Origin: CALVZT01 sp964368755 | Lineage (GTDB): Bacteria; Bacillota; Clostridia; Christensenellales; UBA1242 | Length of the DNA stretch: 25,306 nt | NCBI GenBank assembly: GCA_964368755.1 | Contig: CAYJCR010000010.1 | Span: forward strand, 1-25,306 | Direction: 5' to 3' | Shown here: positions 15,579 through 22,977 of the stretch, one piece after another | Numbering within the stretch: position 1 is the first letter of the stretch | How the letters are laid out: each line of letters begins with the position of its first letter | Notes under the pieces: model-generated | What the model was told of the DNA's origin: nothing | Databases searched by the model: none | The model's input: only the letters and a program-made list of their open reading frames with translations | Translations under genes and position numbers: made by a program

Positions 15579-15609
15579 TAAAAAAACACTCCAAATACAT
15601 TGGAGTGTT
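15579..15609 (-). terminator. Terminator of the M50-scpA-scpB operon
   Basis: Perfect 10-bp arms AACACTCCAA (15585-15594) and TTGGAGTGTT (15600-15609) with a 5-nt loop and a T7 run on the minus strand (15580-15586), just beyond the scpB stop. Confidence 0.85.
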
Positions 15610-15623
15610 AGTAGTTAACGCTT

Positions 15624-16418
15624 TTATTCAAAATCGTCTATATCTTCTTCATCATCTTCATCTTCTTCTTCATCATCATCTTCGTCATCGTCTTCGTCTT
15701 CATCATCATCGTCGTCATCTTCGTCGTCAATATCTTCTTCGTATTCATCGAAGTCATCAATATCTTCTTCTAATGTCTTCATATCCCCTCCATCTGACTC
15801 AACTGTTTTGTCTTCTTCATCTGGTTCTTCTGGATTAATCTTAAAGTTATTATACAAAGAATCATCTTCTTTGTCATCATCTTGGTGAATAAGCTTGATT
15901 CTCTCGAGCAAAGAGTCATAGTCTGGCAAATCTTCTATGGAGTTGATCTCAAAACGCTTGAGGAACTCTTCCGTTGTACCGAACAAAAGTGGTTTGCCTA
16001 TTGCATCTTTCCTCCCAACAACTTCTATCATCTTGAAATCAAGTAGTAATTGTATCGCATAATCACAACTATTAACACCTCTTATCTCTTCAATCTCGAG
16101 CCTTGTAACGGGTTGTTTGTATGCTATGACTGCTACTGTCTCTAAGGCTGCTTTGGTCAATTGTTTCTCTTTGATAGGATTAAGAACATTTGCTATTTCT
16201 TCTGCATACTTAGGATTTGAACATAACTGAGCTTTGTTCTTAAATGTAATAATATTGACACCAGTATTGGACAATCTTGTCTTTAAAGATTCAACAGCTG
16301 ATTTAACAACGGATTCCTTCAATTCTAACTTCTCTGCAATATCTTTGAAGTCTATTCCATCACCAGCGACGAATAATATGCTTTCTATCACTTCTTCTAA
16401 TTCATCAATCTGAAACAT
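15624..16418 (-). CDS. scpB: Segregation and condensation protein B with hyperacidic tail
   Basis: A 264-residue ScpB, partner of ScpA and SMC in the condensin-like complex that compacts and segregates the chromosome. The two winged-helix domains (about 1-170) include LTKAALETVAVIAYKQPVTRLEIEEIRG, shown in part, and FLKRFEINSIEDLP. Beyond them is an unusual tail (about 178-264), and 42 of its last 48 residues are Asp or Glu. Typical ScpB is about 180-200 residues with a much shorter tail. The ATG at 16418 is chosen because AAGGAG lies 6 bases upstream; the start overlaps scpA by 14 bases. The repetitive GAN codons make the tail prone to length changes. Confidence 0.92.
   Translation of the reverse strand: MFQIDELEEVIESILFVAGDGIDFKDIAEKLELKESVVKSAVESLKTRLSNTGVNIITFKNKAQLCSNPKYAEEIANVLNPIKEKQLTKAALETVAVIAYKQPVTRLEIEEIRGVNSCDYAIQLLLDFKMIEVVGRKDAIGKPLLFGTTEEFLKRFEINSIEDLPDYDSLLERIKLIHQDDDKEDDSLYNNFKINPEEPDEEDKTVESDGGDMKTLEEDIDDFDEYEEDIDDEDDDDDDEDEDDDEDDDEEEDEDDEEDIDDFE
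15627..15770 (-). repeat. GAN-codon low-complexity tract coding the ScpB acidic tail
   Basis: The last 48 codons of scpB are nearly all GAT, GAC, GAA or GAG, giving imprecise trinucleotide repeats (TCT/TCA/TCG on the plus strand). It is simple-sequence DNA that could expand or contract in frame. Confidence 0.85.
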
Positions 16419-17187
16419 TATCTTCTCCTTCAGGTTCTTTGGCATGTATCTCTATATCTTCATATGTCCCTATTTGAACAACAGAAACATATTGCATCTT
16501 GAGTAACTCTAACAATGCAAGGAATACATTGATAACTTCACTCTTAGAATAATTGGCATCAAATAACTCAGTAAATCTAACTTGCTTTTTGTATGACAAT
16601 ACATCTTTGATAGAAGCAATCTTCTCGGCAACTGTCCATCTATCACGAACAATCTTCCTTGGTTCAATAGCTTTCTCTTCAATCTTGATTCTAGTCATCA
16701 TATTAGCAAAAGCATTAAGCAAATTCTCTAGTTGCATATTCTGCAATACGTATCTAAAATCATTAACGGTATCGTCTGGAGCTTTGTAAAACCTATCAAC
16801 ATTCTCATACTCTTTGAGTCTCTCGCAGGCCTCTTTGAACAATTTATACTCTTGTAATCGTTTAAGAAGTTTGGTTCCATCGTCTTCTTCCTCTTCGCCT
16901 TCAACTTCTGGTTTTGGAAGCAAACTCTTGGACTTAATCTCTATCAAAGTGGCTGCCATATCGATAAAGTCACTCGCCTTATCCATATCAAGAGTCTCAA
17001 TCTGATTCATATACTCCAAATACTGCTCTGTAATATCTGCAAGTTTGACTTCAAATATCTCTAGTTTGCTTTCTTTGATCAAATGCAATAAGAGATCCAA
17101 TGGACCTTCGAAGTTCTCCAACTTGAACTTGTATCCAGCATCAAATATGCCAAGTTGATCAGCAAGAGGTTTGGTAACATTAGCCAT
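16405..17187 (-). CDS. scpA: Segregation and condensation protein A
   Basis: A 260-residue kleisin that bridges the SMC ATPase heads and binds ScpB. The N-terminal FKLENFEGPLDLLLHLIKESKLEIFEVKLADITEQYLEY stretch (about 21-60, shown in part) is the SMC-binding signature, and the C-terminal winged-helix region includes SKSEVINVFLALLELLKMQYV. A charged linker (about 95-135) lies between. Its ATG is one base past the stop of the M50 gene; the ribosome binding site GGGGGGTG lies inside the last codons of that gene, pairing with the anti-Shine-Dalgarno by two G-U wobbles. Its own stop overlaps scpB. Confidence 0.93.
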   Translation of the reverse strand: MANVTKPLADQLGIFDAGYKFKLENFEGPLDLLLHLIKESKLEIFEVKLADITEQYLEYMNQIETLDMDKASDFIDMAATLIEIKSKSLLPKPEVEGEEEEDDGTKLLKRLQEYKLFKEACERLKEYENVDRFYKAPDDTVNDFRYVLQNMQLENLLNAFANMMTRIKIEEKAIEPRKIVRDRWTVAEKIASIKDVLSYKKQVRFTELFDANYSKSEVINVFLALLELLKMQYVSVVQIGTYEDIEIHAKEPEGEDNVSD

Positions 17188-17188
17188 C

Positions 17189-17914
17189 CTACACCCCCCA
17201 CATCAAGAACATTGTTAGTATTGGTTCCAATCCGAATATCTTACTCCATACCCAGTTGATTGGATAAGAGATATAATAACACAAATAAGTGATTATGCTA
17301 AAATTCCAAATATAATCAATCAAGAACATAGCAATAAGTAGTCCCCACAAGATGATAGTACCGTATTTGCGCATAAATACAACAAACTTATTCTCATATC
17401 TCATGTATGAAGAGATTGCATTGAATCCATCTAGTGGATAGACTGGCAAAAGGTTAAAGACCACAAGTACGAGATTGATTTGGATAAACATTACGAATAA
17501 GTAATAGAAGAACTCATTCCCCCACGCAAAATACCCACCATATCTAAACCATAAATTGAATATGCCTATGAAGAATATTGCAATGATAAGATTGGTCAAT
17601 ACTCCAATGATTGACACCAAGAATGTCTTACGTTTGTAATGGTTCTGAAAATTGAGTGTATTGATAGGGACAGGTTTGGCCCAACCAAAACCTAATACAA
17701 TAAAACACAAAATACCACTTACATCAATATGAGCAAGTGGATTGATAGTATCTCGTCCATATACTTTAGGTGTGATATCACCACATTTGACAGCTGTATG
17801 AGCATGAGCAAACTCATGTAGGGTAAATCCTACAGCAAGTGCAAGCATATAGCACACGAATATTATTGCCTTAGTCGAGAATGGCGCATCCAAAAATAAT
17901 AATGAATAAATCAT
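17189..17914 (-). CDS. Site-2 protease family (M50) membrane metalloprotease
   Basis: About 241 residues with five or six membrane segments. The zinc motif HEFAH has His33, Glu34 and His37, and the third-ligand motif NLLPVYPLDG lies near 165. This matches the small YwhC-type M50 proteins, often located beside scpA in Firmicutes; the natural substrate is unknown. The ATG at 17914 is preferred because a GTG 39 bases earlier has no ribosome binding site, although the site before the ATG (AGAGAG) is only moderate. The M50 gene is first in the operon with scpA and scpB, from a promoter about 130 bases upstream. Confidence 0.85.
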   Translation of the reverse strand: MIYSLLFLDAPFSTKAIIFVCYMLALAVGFTLHEFAHAHTAVKCGDITPKVYGRDTINPLAHIDVSGILCFIVLGFGWAKPVPINTLNFQNHYKRKTFLVSIIGVLTNLIIAIFFIGIFNLWFRYGGYFAWGNEFFYYLFVMFIQINLVLVVFNLLPVYPLDGFNAISSYMRYENKFVVFMRKYGTIILWGLLIAMFLIDYIWNFSIITYLCYYISYPINWVWSKIFGLEPILTMFLMWGV

Positions 17915-18041
17915 ATAACTCTCTTTTATGTCGTTGATATAGGCATTTGTCACAATACAAATATTTTGCAGACCAGCAATAAAATAGTATATGGTGTCAA
18001 AATTATACCTACGATAACAATATTATTATAAACAAACAAAC

Positions 18042-18069
18042 ATTATAAGTAAAGCAATTTTTATGTCAA
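18042..18069 (-). promoter_or_regulatory. Promoter of the M50-scpA-scpB operon
   Basis: Perfect TTGACA (18064-18069) and TATAAT (18042-18047) on the minus strand, 16-nt spacer. The leader before the chosen start is long, about 120 bases. I see no further gene or clear riboswitch in it. Confidence 0.7.
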
Positions 18070-18103
18070 ATAAAGCCACACTCAATAAGAGTTTTATGAA
18101 GGC

Positions 18104-18132
18104 AAAAATAAAGGCATAACATATGTTATGCC
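18104..18132 (-). terminator. Terminator of dacF
   Basis: A perfect 20-bp palindrome (18113-18132, GGCATAACAT and its complement) followed on the minus strand by TTTATTTTT, just beyond the dacF stop. Confidence 0.8.
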
Positions 18133-18148
18133 CATATATATTGGATAA

Positions 18149-19309
18149 CTACCTAATCGACCAATTGTCAGAAATTTTTGATAACATATCGATATATGTC
18201 GCCTTATTGATATCAGCACTTGCGACTATATTTGTCTCATTGATCACTACCCCATCAACTATTACATATACTTGTCCAACAACATCTCCAGCTTTGACAG
18301 GAGCATTAATATTCTCTTTTATATCATATTTTATCTCTATTTCTTTATTATCGTTCTTGTGTTGTAGATAATACATATCTTCGTTACATATAAGTTCTAC
18401 TACCTTTGACTTGCCACCTTTTACTATCGTATTATTCTCAATAACATCACCTTTCGCCAAGACTTTTTTGTTAACAAAAGTGTTGAATCCATAATTTAAG
18501 ACTTCTGATGTTTTAGCAAACCTATCTTTGCCGTTGTTTGCACCAAGCACAACGCCTACTAGTCTCATATCGCCACGTTTGGCAGTTGCTGCAAGACAAT
18601 ATCCAGCTTCGTTAGTCGAACCCGTCTTGCCACCATCACAGCCGTTATAATATCTTATCAACTTGTTTGTATTAACAAGTTCAGTCACTCTATCGCCACT
18701 ATGAGTAAGCTTATCTATCCATATCGTACTATAATCGAAGTATTTGTCATGTTTGATAACTTCTACTAGTAACTTGGCTATATCCCTAGCCGTAGAGAAC
18801 TGATCCGTCGTAGGCAAACCTGTACAGTTCATATACTGTGTGTGTGTTAGTCCAAGTTCCGAGGCTTTATTATTCATCAACTTAACAAAATTCTCTTCAC
18901 TGCCCGATATATGCTCAGCAAGAGCAACACTCGCATCGTTGGCAGAACAAACTATTACACTTTTTATTAAATCTTCTACAGTATAACTTCCACCCATCTC
19001 GATGAATACTTGAGAGCCTCCCATACCTGCTGCATTAGATGATGCAACAACCGTATCATCAAGAGCAATCTTGCCGTCATCAATTTGTTCAAACGTAATG
19101 AGTATTGTCATCAATTTGACAATGCTTGCAACAGGGAGCTGTTTGTCTGCATCTTGTTCGAACAACACTTGCCCACTTCCACAATCCATCAAATAGACAG
19201 ATTTGCATTGCAGGTCTTCAATATCAGCATATGTTATATCTTTTGGATTCATTGGACTTATGATTAGCCAACAAAAAACAAGTAATATTGCTATTATATA
19301 CTTTTTCAT
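18149..19309 (-). CDS. dacF: D-alanyl-D-alanine carboxypeptidase, S11 family (DacF-type)
   Basis: A 386-residue S11 carboxypeptidase; the Bacillus DacF acts in the forespore to adjust spore cortex cross-linking. The signal peptide or anchor spans 1-28. Active-site motifs are SxxK at Ser62-Lys65 (SIVK), SxN at 122-124 (SAN) and KTG at 228-230. A C-terminal domain continues to about 360, and the last ~20 residues may be a membrane-binding amphipathic helix (YIDMLSKISDNWSIR). It follows a purine nucleoside phosphorylase gene, the same neighbour as in Bacillus. AGAGGTG lies 4 bases before the ATG. In the 53-base gap a CATAATA resembles a sigma-F/G -10, but I found no matching -35. Confidence 0.9.
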   Translation of the reverse strand: MKKYIIAILLVFCWLIISPMNPKDITYADIEDLQCKSVYLMDCGSGQVLFEQDADKQLPVASIVKLMTILITFEQIDDGKIALDDTVVASSNAAGMGGSQVFIEMGGSYTVEDLIKSVIVCSANDASVALAEHISGSEENFVKLMNNKASELGLTHTQYMNCTGLPTTDQFSTARDIAKLLVEVIKHDKYFDYSTIWIDKLTHSGDRVTELVNTNKLIRYYNGCDGGKTGSTNEAGYCLAATAKRGDMRLVGVVLGANNGKDRFAKTSEVLNYGFNTFVNKKVLAKGDVIENNTIVKGGKSKVVELICNEDMYYLQHKNDNKEIEIKYDIKENINAPVKAGDVVGQVYVIVDGVVINETNIVASADINKATYIDMLSKISDNWSIR

Positions 19310-19362
19310 AATTCACCTCTTATGAATATAATTTGCAATTTACTTGTTATTATGTAAAGATA

Positions 19363-20172
19363 TTACATTTTTTTGATAACTTCTATAAGATAATCCGAGA
19401 AATACTCATCAGAACATTGTAGATTGTACTTAACGTCTTCATATTTGAGTTGGTTCTTTGAATATGGCGCAGCATAATTGGTTATTACACCAATTGCCAA
19501 GCATCTAATACCACAATATGAAGATACAATTGCATCATAAACAAAGTTAAACCCAGCAACATCAGCATCAGCAAGTTTAGCCAATCTAATCTCAGCTGGA
19601 GTCTCAGGAGTTGGTCCTGGGTACTGAACAATTGTACAATCAGGGACTTTGAACTTAAACTGTTGCTTGCCAACTTGTTTTGCTAACAAACCAAGCTCTT
19701 TGTCATAAGCACTAGACAAGTCAAAGAATTTAACTCTTGTATCAAGCATTGTTTCGTTGAGTGGATTGCGCCCTGTAAGGTTGATATGATCTTTGATGTT
19801 GACAAGATAACCAATCTTAAGTCTTGGATTGATTGCTCCAACACTACCAGTTATGATAAGTGATTTACAACCCAATTCTTTAATTACAAACAATGGAATA
19901 ATTGTCTCTCCTTGCTTATAATTATTGTACAAATGAAGTCTTCCAAACATAACCATAATGTATTTTTTGCCAACATAACCAAATATAAACTTACCGTGTT
20001 TGTCAGAACCTTCAAATGGAAAGTTTGGTATATCAACATAGTTGACTTCTATAGGATCCTTGATCTTTGCAATATAGTTTTTGATCTCGCGACTAGAAAT
20101 AATTGCTATCTCAGGGACGTTTTTAATCTTTTTTCTCAAATAATCAGTAATTGCTTGAACTCTCTTTTCCAT
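19363..20172 (-). CDS. punA: Purine nucleoside phosphorylase, divergent
   Basis: A 269-residue protein of the trimeric purine nucleoside/MTA phosphorylase family, which splits purine nucleosides with phosphate. Matching blocks are GRLHLYNNY (usually GRFHxYEGY; His and Tyr kept, Glu changed), VGAINPRLKIGYLVNIKDHINLTGRNPL, and YPGPTPETPAEIR with the base-contact Glu. The ITN near the end keeps the purine-binding Asn. The usual VGMSTVPE is AGFNFVYD, and the N-terminal phosphate loop GSGLG is not seen (IISSREI there instead). The gene order PNP-dacF matches spore formers. Substrate preference may differ from ordinary PNP. AAGAGG lies about 11 bases before the ATG. Confidence 0.82.
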   Translation of the reverse strand: MEKRVQAITDYLRKKIKNVPEIAIISSREIKNYIAKIKDPIEVNYVDIPNFPFEGSDKHGKFIFGYVGKKYIMVMFGRLHLYNNYKQGETIIPLFVIKELGCKSLIITGSVGAINPRLKIGYLVNIKDHINLTGRNPLNETMLDTRVKFFDLSSAYDKELGLLAKQVGKQQFKFKVPDCTIVQYPGPTPETPAEIRLAKLADADVAGFNFVYDAIVSSYCGIRCLAIGVITNYAAPYSKNQLKYEDVKYNLQCSDEYFSDYLIEVIKKM

Positions 20173-20222
20173 ATAACAATACCTCTTATTTGCATTCTAC
20201 CACAAATAATACAAAAATGCCA

Positions 20223-20840
20223 TCAAATAATAAAAATAAATGTATTATAAGTAATATTTATCAAAATTGCCTCAATCAAACAAATAACAAATATTGGTAT
20301 TAGGAAGTACAAACACTTCTTATTTACTTGTCTATTGTATCCATATCTTTTATTGTCAATACTACAAGTAGTTGAATATATAGTTGCAATAAGATAACAA
20401 ACAATTGTCAACAACTGGCATGGAAATAATACAAAAACAACATTAAATACCCCACTTACTCCAAATAACACAATAAGCACTACAGAGTTAGCACCTAGAA
20501 CAAAACTTTTGTATGCCAAGAATAATATTGGCAATGGGATGAAAAATATCCATAATGAAAGTATTATTATCAAAAATACAAACAATGCCGAAAATATGAA
20601 TCTTGTCATGAAATATCCAAATACAGTTGAATCGCCTTTTAAGAATTTAACAAGGAGATTATCTGTAATATTAGATGACGAAATATCACTCGAAGATTTG
20701 ATTGCAGTGAATATACCACTAACAAGTCCGATAATAATAACAATAATGAATAGTATTATCAATACCTTATGACGTGAAAAAAAATCCTTGAATCCAAGTT
20801 TTGCTTTGCTGGCACCAAGATAAAAGGTATTTCTTCTCAT
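20223..20840 (-). CDS. spoIIM: SpoIIM-like sporulation membrane protein
   Basis: A 205-residue protein with five or six membrane segments (about 27-47, 78-106, 108-128, 130-160 and 177-200) and a short basic N-terminus. The order of segments, FLAYKSFVLG, and the VLFPCQLLTIVCYL stretch resemble SpoIIM, a part of the DMP complex (with SpoIID and SpoIIP) that thins septal peptidoglycan during engulfment. Its place between spo0A-like and PNP/dacF supports this, though the sequence is divergent. No Shine-Dalgarno is visible; the bases before the ATG are a 5-base AT repeat (20839-20857). It follows the spo0A-like gene by 37 bases and may be on its transcript. Confidence 0.7.
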   Translation of the reverse strand: MRRNTFYLGASKAKLGFKDFFSRHKVLIILFIIVIIIGLVSGIFTAIKSSSDISSSNITDNLLVKFLKGDSTVFGYFMTRFIFSALFVFLIIILSLWIFFIPLPILFLAYKSFVLGANSVVLIVLFGVSGVFNVVFVLFPCQLLTIVCYLIATIYSTTCSIDNKRYGYNRQVNKKCLYFLIPIFVICLIEAILINITYNTFIFII

Positions 20841-20857
20841 ATTATATTATATTATAT
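20839..20857 (-). repeat. 5-bp AT tandem repeat at the spoIIM start
   Basis: Three perfect copies of ATATT on the plus strand (20839-20853) plus a partial fourth occupy the place of the ribosome binding site before the spoIIM-like ATG. On the minus strand they also contain repeated TATAAT. Confidence 0.7.
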
Positions 20858-20877
20858 GTATGTATAAAGTATTACTA

Positions 20878-21567
20878 TCAACTATTAGCTGAAGTCCAGA
20901 ATTTATTGGCTAGATATATGACAGCCTTTTTTGTACTCATACAACCTTCAAGCAAATTGTTCTGACTAACATATTTTTTTATAACATATCTCAAATCTTT
21001 CTCTATCGAGCAAATGGTCTTATTATACATTTTACTCAAAGATTTGTATACAGTCTTTGACATATAGAACATTGGCATATTCTTATTGACAAGGTAATGA
21101 ATGCAATCTCTAAGATAAATATAACCTGCTAGATTAGAACTTAGTCCTATACTTATCAAAAAAGAACCGATTTGTTTGGTGGAATAAGGATTCTTATTCT
21201 GATAGAAGTTAAAAGCATTGGTAAGTAATGTTGGCATCATATAGTTAAGTTCATCATAAAAATTTTCTATATGTATGAAAGGATAGTCTTTTTCATAAGA
21301 AAATTCCTGCTCCATTAACAAAACAATATTAGGAATATGGAACTTAGAATCAGACTGTTGAAATAACATCAAAAAATCATCATTAACTATTATACTTGTT
21401 GTATCAATAAATAATACTTGTATATGATTAATCTCAATAAAGTTAATCACTTCATAATAGTTGATAGCATTCTGAGCAGTTATACCAATGCTCATCAACT
21501 GTCTTCTTATATTGTATAACACATCTTTATTTTGCGATAAAATACATGCCCTAAGCTTATGTTCCAT
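20878..21567 (-). CDS. spo0A: Spo0A-like regulator with a degenerate receiver domain
   Basis: A 229-residue protein in the normal place of spo0A, after spoIVB. The C-terminal part (about 131-229) matches the Spo0A DNA-binding domain: IGSFLISIGLSSNLAGYIYLRDCI, SKTVYKSLSKMYNKTICSIEKDLRYVI and STKKAVIYLANKFW (given in part). The N-terminal receiver keeps a candidate Asp55 (VLFIDT), but the acidic pair is Ser-Gln (11-12), the MP after the Asp is gone, the Thr/Ser switch is Met (LLMEQ), and the conserved Lys is missing. Ordinary phosphorylation is therefore unlikely. The segment between the recognition helix and the last helix is about 10 residues shorter than in Bacillus Spo0A, removing the FGYT region. 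GGAGGC lies 8 bases before the ATG. It is probably the distant local version of the master sporulation regulator. Confidence 0.82.
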   Translation of the reverse strand: MEHKLRACILSQNKDVLYNIRRQLMSIGITAQNAINYYEVINFIEINHIQVLFIDTTSIIVNDDFLMLFQQSDSKFHIPNIVLLMEQEFSYEKDYPFIHIENFYDELNYMMPTLLTNAFNFYQNKNPYSTKQIGSFLISIGLSSNLAGYIYLRDCIHYLVNKNMPMFYMSKTVYKSLSKMYNKTICSIEKDLRYVIKKYVSQNNLLEGCMSTKKAVIYLANKFWTSANS

Positions 21568-21629
21568 AATAGTTTGCCTCCAAAAAAGGTAAATTACATT
21601 ACTTAGGCATTATAGCAAATTGTTTTTTG

Positions 21630-21657
21630 ATTGTATATCATTTACAAAAAATGTCAA
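21630..21657 (-). promoter_or_regulatory. Promoter of the spo0A-like gene
   Basis: TTGACA (21652-21657) and TACAAT (21630-21635) on the minus strand, 16-nt spacer, about 65 bases before the start. A further TATAAT (21609-21614) lacks a good -35. I did not find a convincing sigma-H promoter, which drives spo0A in Bacillus. Confidence 0.55.
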
Positions 21658-21684
21658 AATATTTTTATTTTTCAATAACCAAAT

Positions 21685-21704
21685 TGATTTTTGTACAAAA
21701 ATCA
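21685..21704. promoter_or_regulatory. Perfect 20-bp palindrome between spoIVB and spo0A-like
   Basis: TGATTTTTGT (21685-21694) and its exact complement to 21704 directly follow the spoIVB stop codon and lie about 28 bases upstream of the spo0A -35. It could end the spoIVB transcript, though no T-run follows, or be an operator. Confidence 0.5.
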
Positions 21705-22910
21705 TTATTCATTTATCATCCAATCTATATATATACCAAATCCTTTAGTTGGATCATTGACAAACACATGCGTCAAAGCCCCTATTAATCTGCCATTCTG
21801 CAATATTGGGCTACCACTCATTCCCTGCACTATGCCACCTGTCTGATGTAACAATTTATTATCTGTTACTCTTATAACCATGCTCTTGTCGTTAGAATAG
21901 TTTTGATAATTGGTTTTTATTATCTCTATATTATATTCTTGAGCAGGGCCTCCATCAAGAGAACATAGTATTGTTGCCTTGCCAGGAGTTGCTATCTGTC
22001 TACTTCCTACGGGATAAATTTTAGCTTTGTTGATAAGATCAGCATCTATATCAATATATCCATATACTCCATACTTTGAATTCTTGTCAATAACACCTTT
22101 TGCATTTTTGTTCTCTAGATATATACCTTTGACTTCGCCAGGGCTACCAGAATGCGCTTTGTTAATTCCAATAATATTGCAATCATACAGATTACCACTA
22201 GATGCATCAATTATCTGAGGAACATCACTATCATTCATACCATGACCCAAAGCTCCGAATCTTTTGTCAGCCTTAATATAAGTAAGTGTTCCTATTGATG
22301 CAATAGAATCTTTGACCCAAAGTCCTAATTTGTATTTGTTTGTTACATCGTCATACACAAGGTCTGACTCGCATTGACAGACTTCTCCATCACGAATATA
22401 TTCGACGGTTATCTTACCTCCTTGTAAATAATTATTATCAATAATATTAGCTATATCGCTTTTTGAAATTATTTCATAAGTTCCGATTTTTGTTATACAA
22501 TCTCCCTTTTTGAATAACGGATTATTGATTGGTGATATCACAACTACACCTTTAGTCTTAACAGTCATACCAACAACATTACCACTGACTAATACTTCTT
22601 CGTCTTGAAGCAATTGTATTTTTTGTTTTTTTATCGGAATAAGATTGAATAACTTGATAACAATCTCTGGCTCATAACAAGCTGAGGAGGACGTTTGTAT
22701 GCATTTGTTATTAAGTTCTTTATGAAATACATAATACAATTCGCTTGGCTTATATAGACTACAATCACTTTGATACATTGTAACAACTGATGGCATAGAC
22801 AAAACATCTATAATAGGGATAATAATGGATAGAAAAAAAATCATAGAAATTATTCCTATCCCAATCAAAAACGATTTTAATAATTTTTTTGTTACAAAAA
22901 AACCACTCAT
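21705..22910 (-). CDS. spoIVB: SpoIVB serine peptidase (S55)
   Basis: About 401 residues from the ATG at 22910. SpoIVB is made in the forespore and activates the pro-sigma-K processing protease. A basic N-terminus and membrane anchor (about 8-36) precede a PDZ domain (about 110-175) and the S55 peptidase domain. The catalytic His is in GALGHGMND (about 223), the Asp in RVTDNKLL (about 350), and the Ser in GGIVQGMSGSPILQNG (about 365), so the triad looks complete. THVFVNDPTKGFGIYIDWM is near-identical to known SpoIVB. The C-terminus is about 14 residues shorter than in Bacillus. The start is uncertain: this ATG lies within a terminator-like hairpin and has no ribosome binding site, a TTG lies 42 bases earlier, and another ATG is at 22844. 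Confidence 0.9.
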   Translation of the reverse strand: MSGFFVTKKLLKSFLIGIGIISMIFFLSIIIPIIDVLSMPSVVTMYQSDCSLYKPSELYYVFHKELNNKCIQTSSSACYEPEIVIKLFNLIPIKKQKIQLLQDEEVLVSGNVVGMTVKTKGVVVISPINNPLFKKGDCITKIGTYEIISKSDIANIIDNNYLQGGKITVEYIRDGEVCQCESDLVYDDVTNKYKLGLWVKDSIASIGTLTYIKADKRFGALGHGMNDSDVPQIIDASSGNLYDCNIIGINKAHSGSPGEVKGIYLENKNAKGVIDKNSKYGVYGYIDIDADLINKAKIYPVGSRQIATPGKATILCSLDGGPAQEYNIEIIKTNYQNYSNDKSMVIRVTDNKLLHQTGGIVQGMSGSPILQNGRLIGALTHVFVNDPTKGFGIYIDWMINE

Positions 22911-22924
22911 ATATAGAGTAGTTT
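22894..22924 (-). terminator. Terminator-like hairpin at the recN/spoIVB junction
   Basis: On the minus strand, arms AACTACTC (rc of 22916-22923) and GAGTGGTT (rc of 22901-22908) pair with one T-G, followed by a T7 run (22896-22902). It fits the end of recN transcription but overlaps the likely start of spoIVB. Confidence 0.65.
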
Positions 22925-22977
22925 TTGATTTATTCAAAAATATATGTATCAATATAGTGCAATATCATTGTCAAAAA

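Noticed and set aside
15627..15770. Possible CRISPR-like or tandem repeat array
   Set aside because: The repetition is a three-base codon pattern within scpB, with no spacers or fixed repeat unit.
15605..15838. Plus-strand frame rich in His, Arg and Leu opposite the ScpB tail
   Set aside because: It is the antisense reading of the GAN repeat coding the acidic tail.
17954..18103. Riboswitch or small RNA in the long leader of the M50 gene
   Set aside because: I could not find a conserved riboswitch core or strong helices in it.
19313..19362. Sigma-F/G promoter before dacF (CATAATA)
   Set aside because: No matching -35 element was found at the right distance, so it remains a chance -10 match in AT-rich DNA.
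20841..20877. Sigma-E promoter before spoIIM (TAATACT and CATATAAT)
   Set aside because: The two elements are only about 9 bases apart, too close for sigma-E.
21652..21658. 0A box (TGTCAAA) upstream of spo0A
   Set aside because: It has one mismatch to TGTCGAA, is expected by chance in AT-rich DNA, and is the same sequence as the -35 hexamer.
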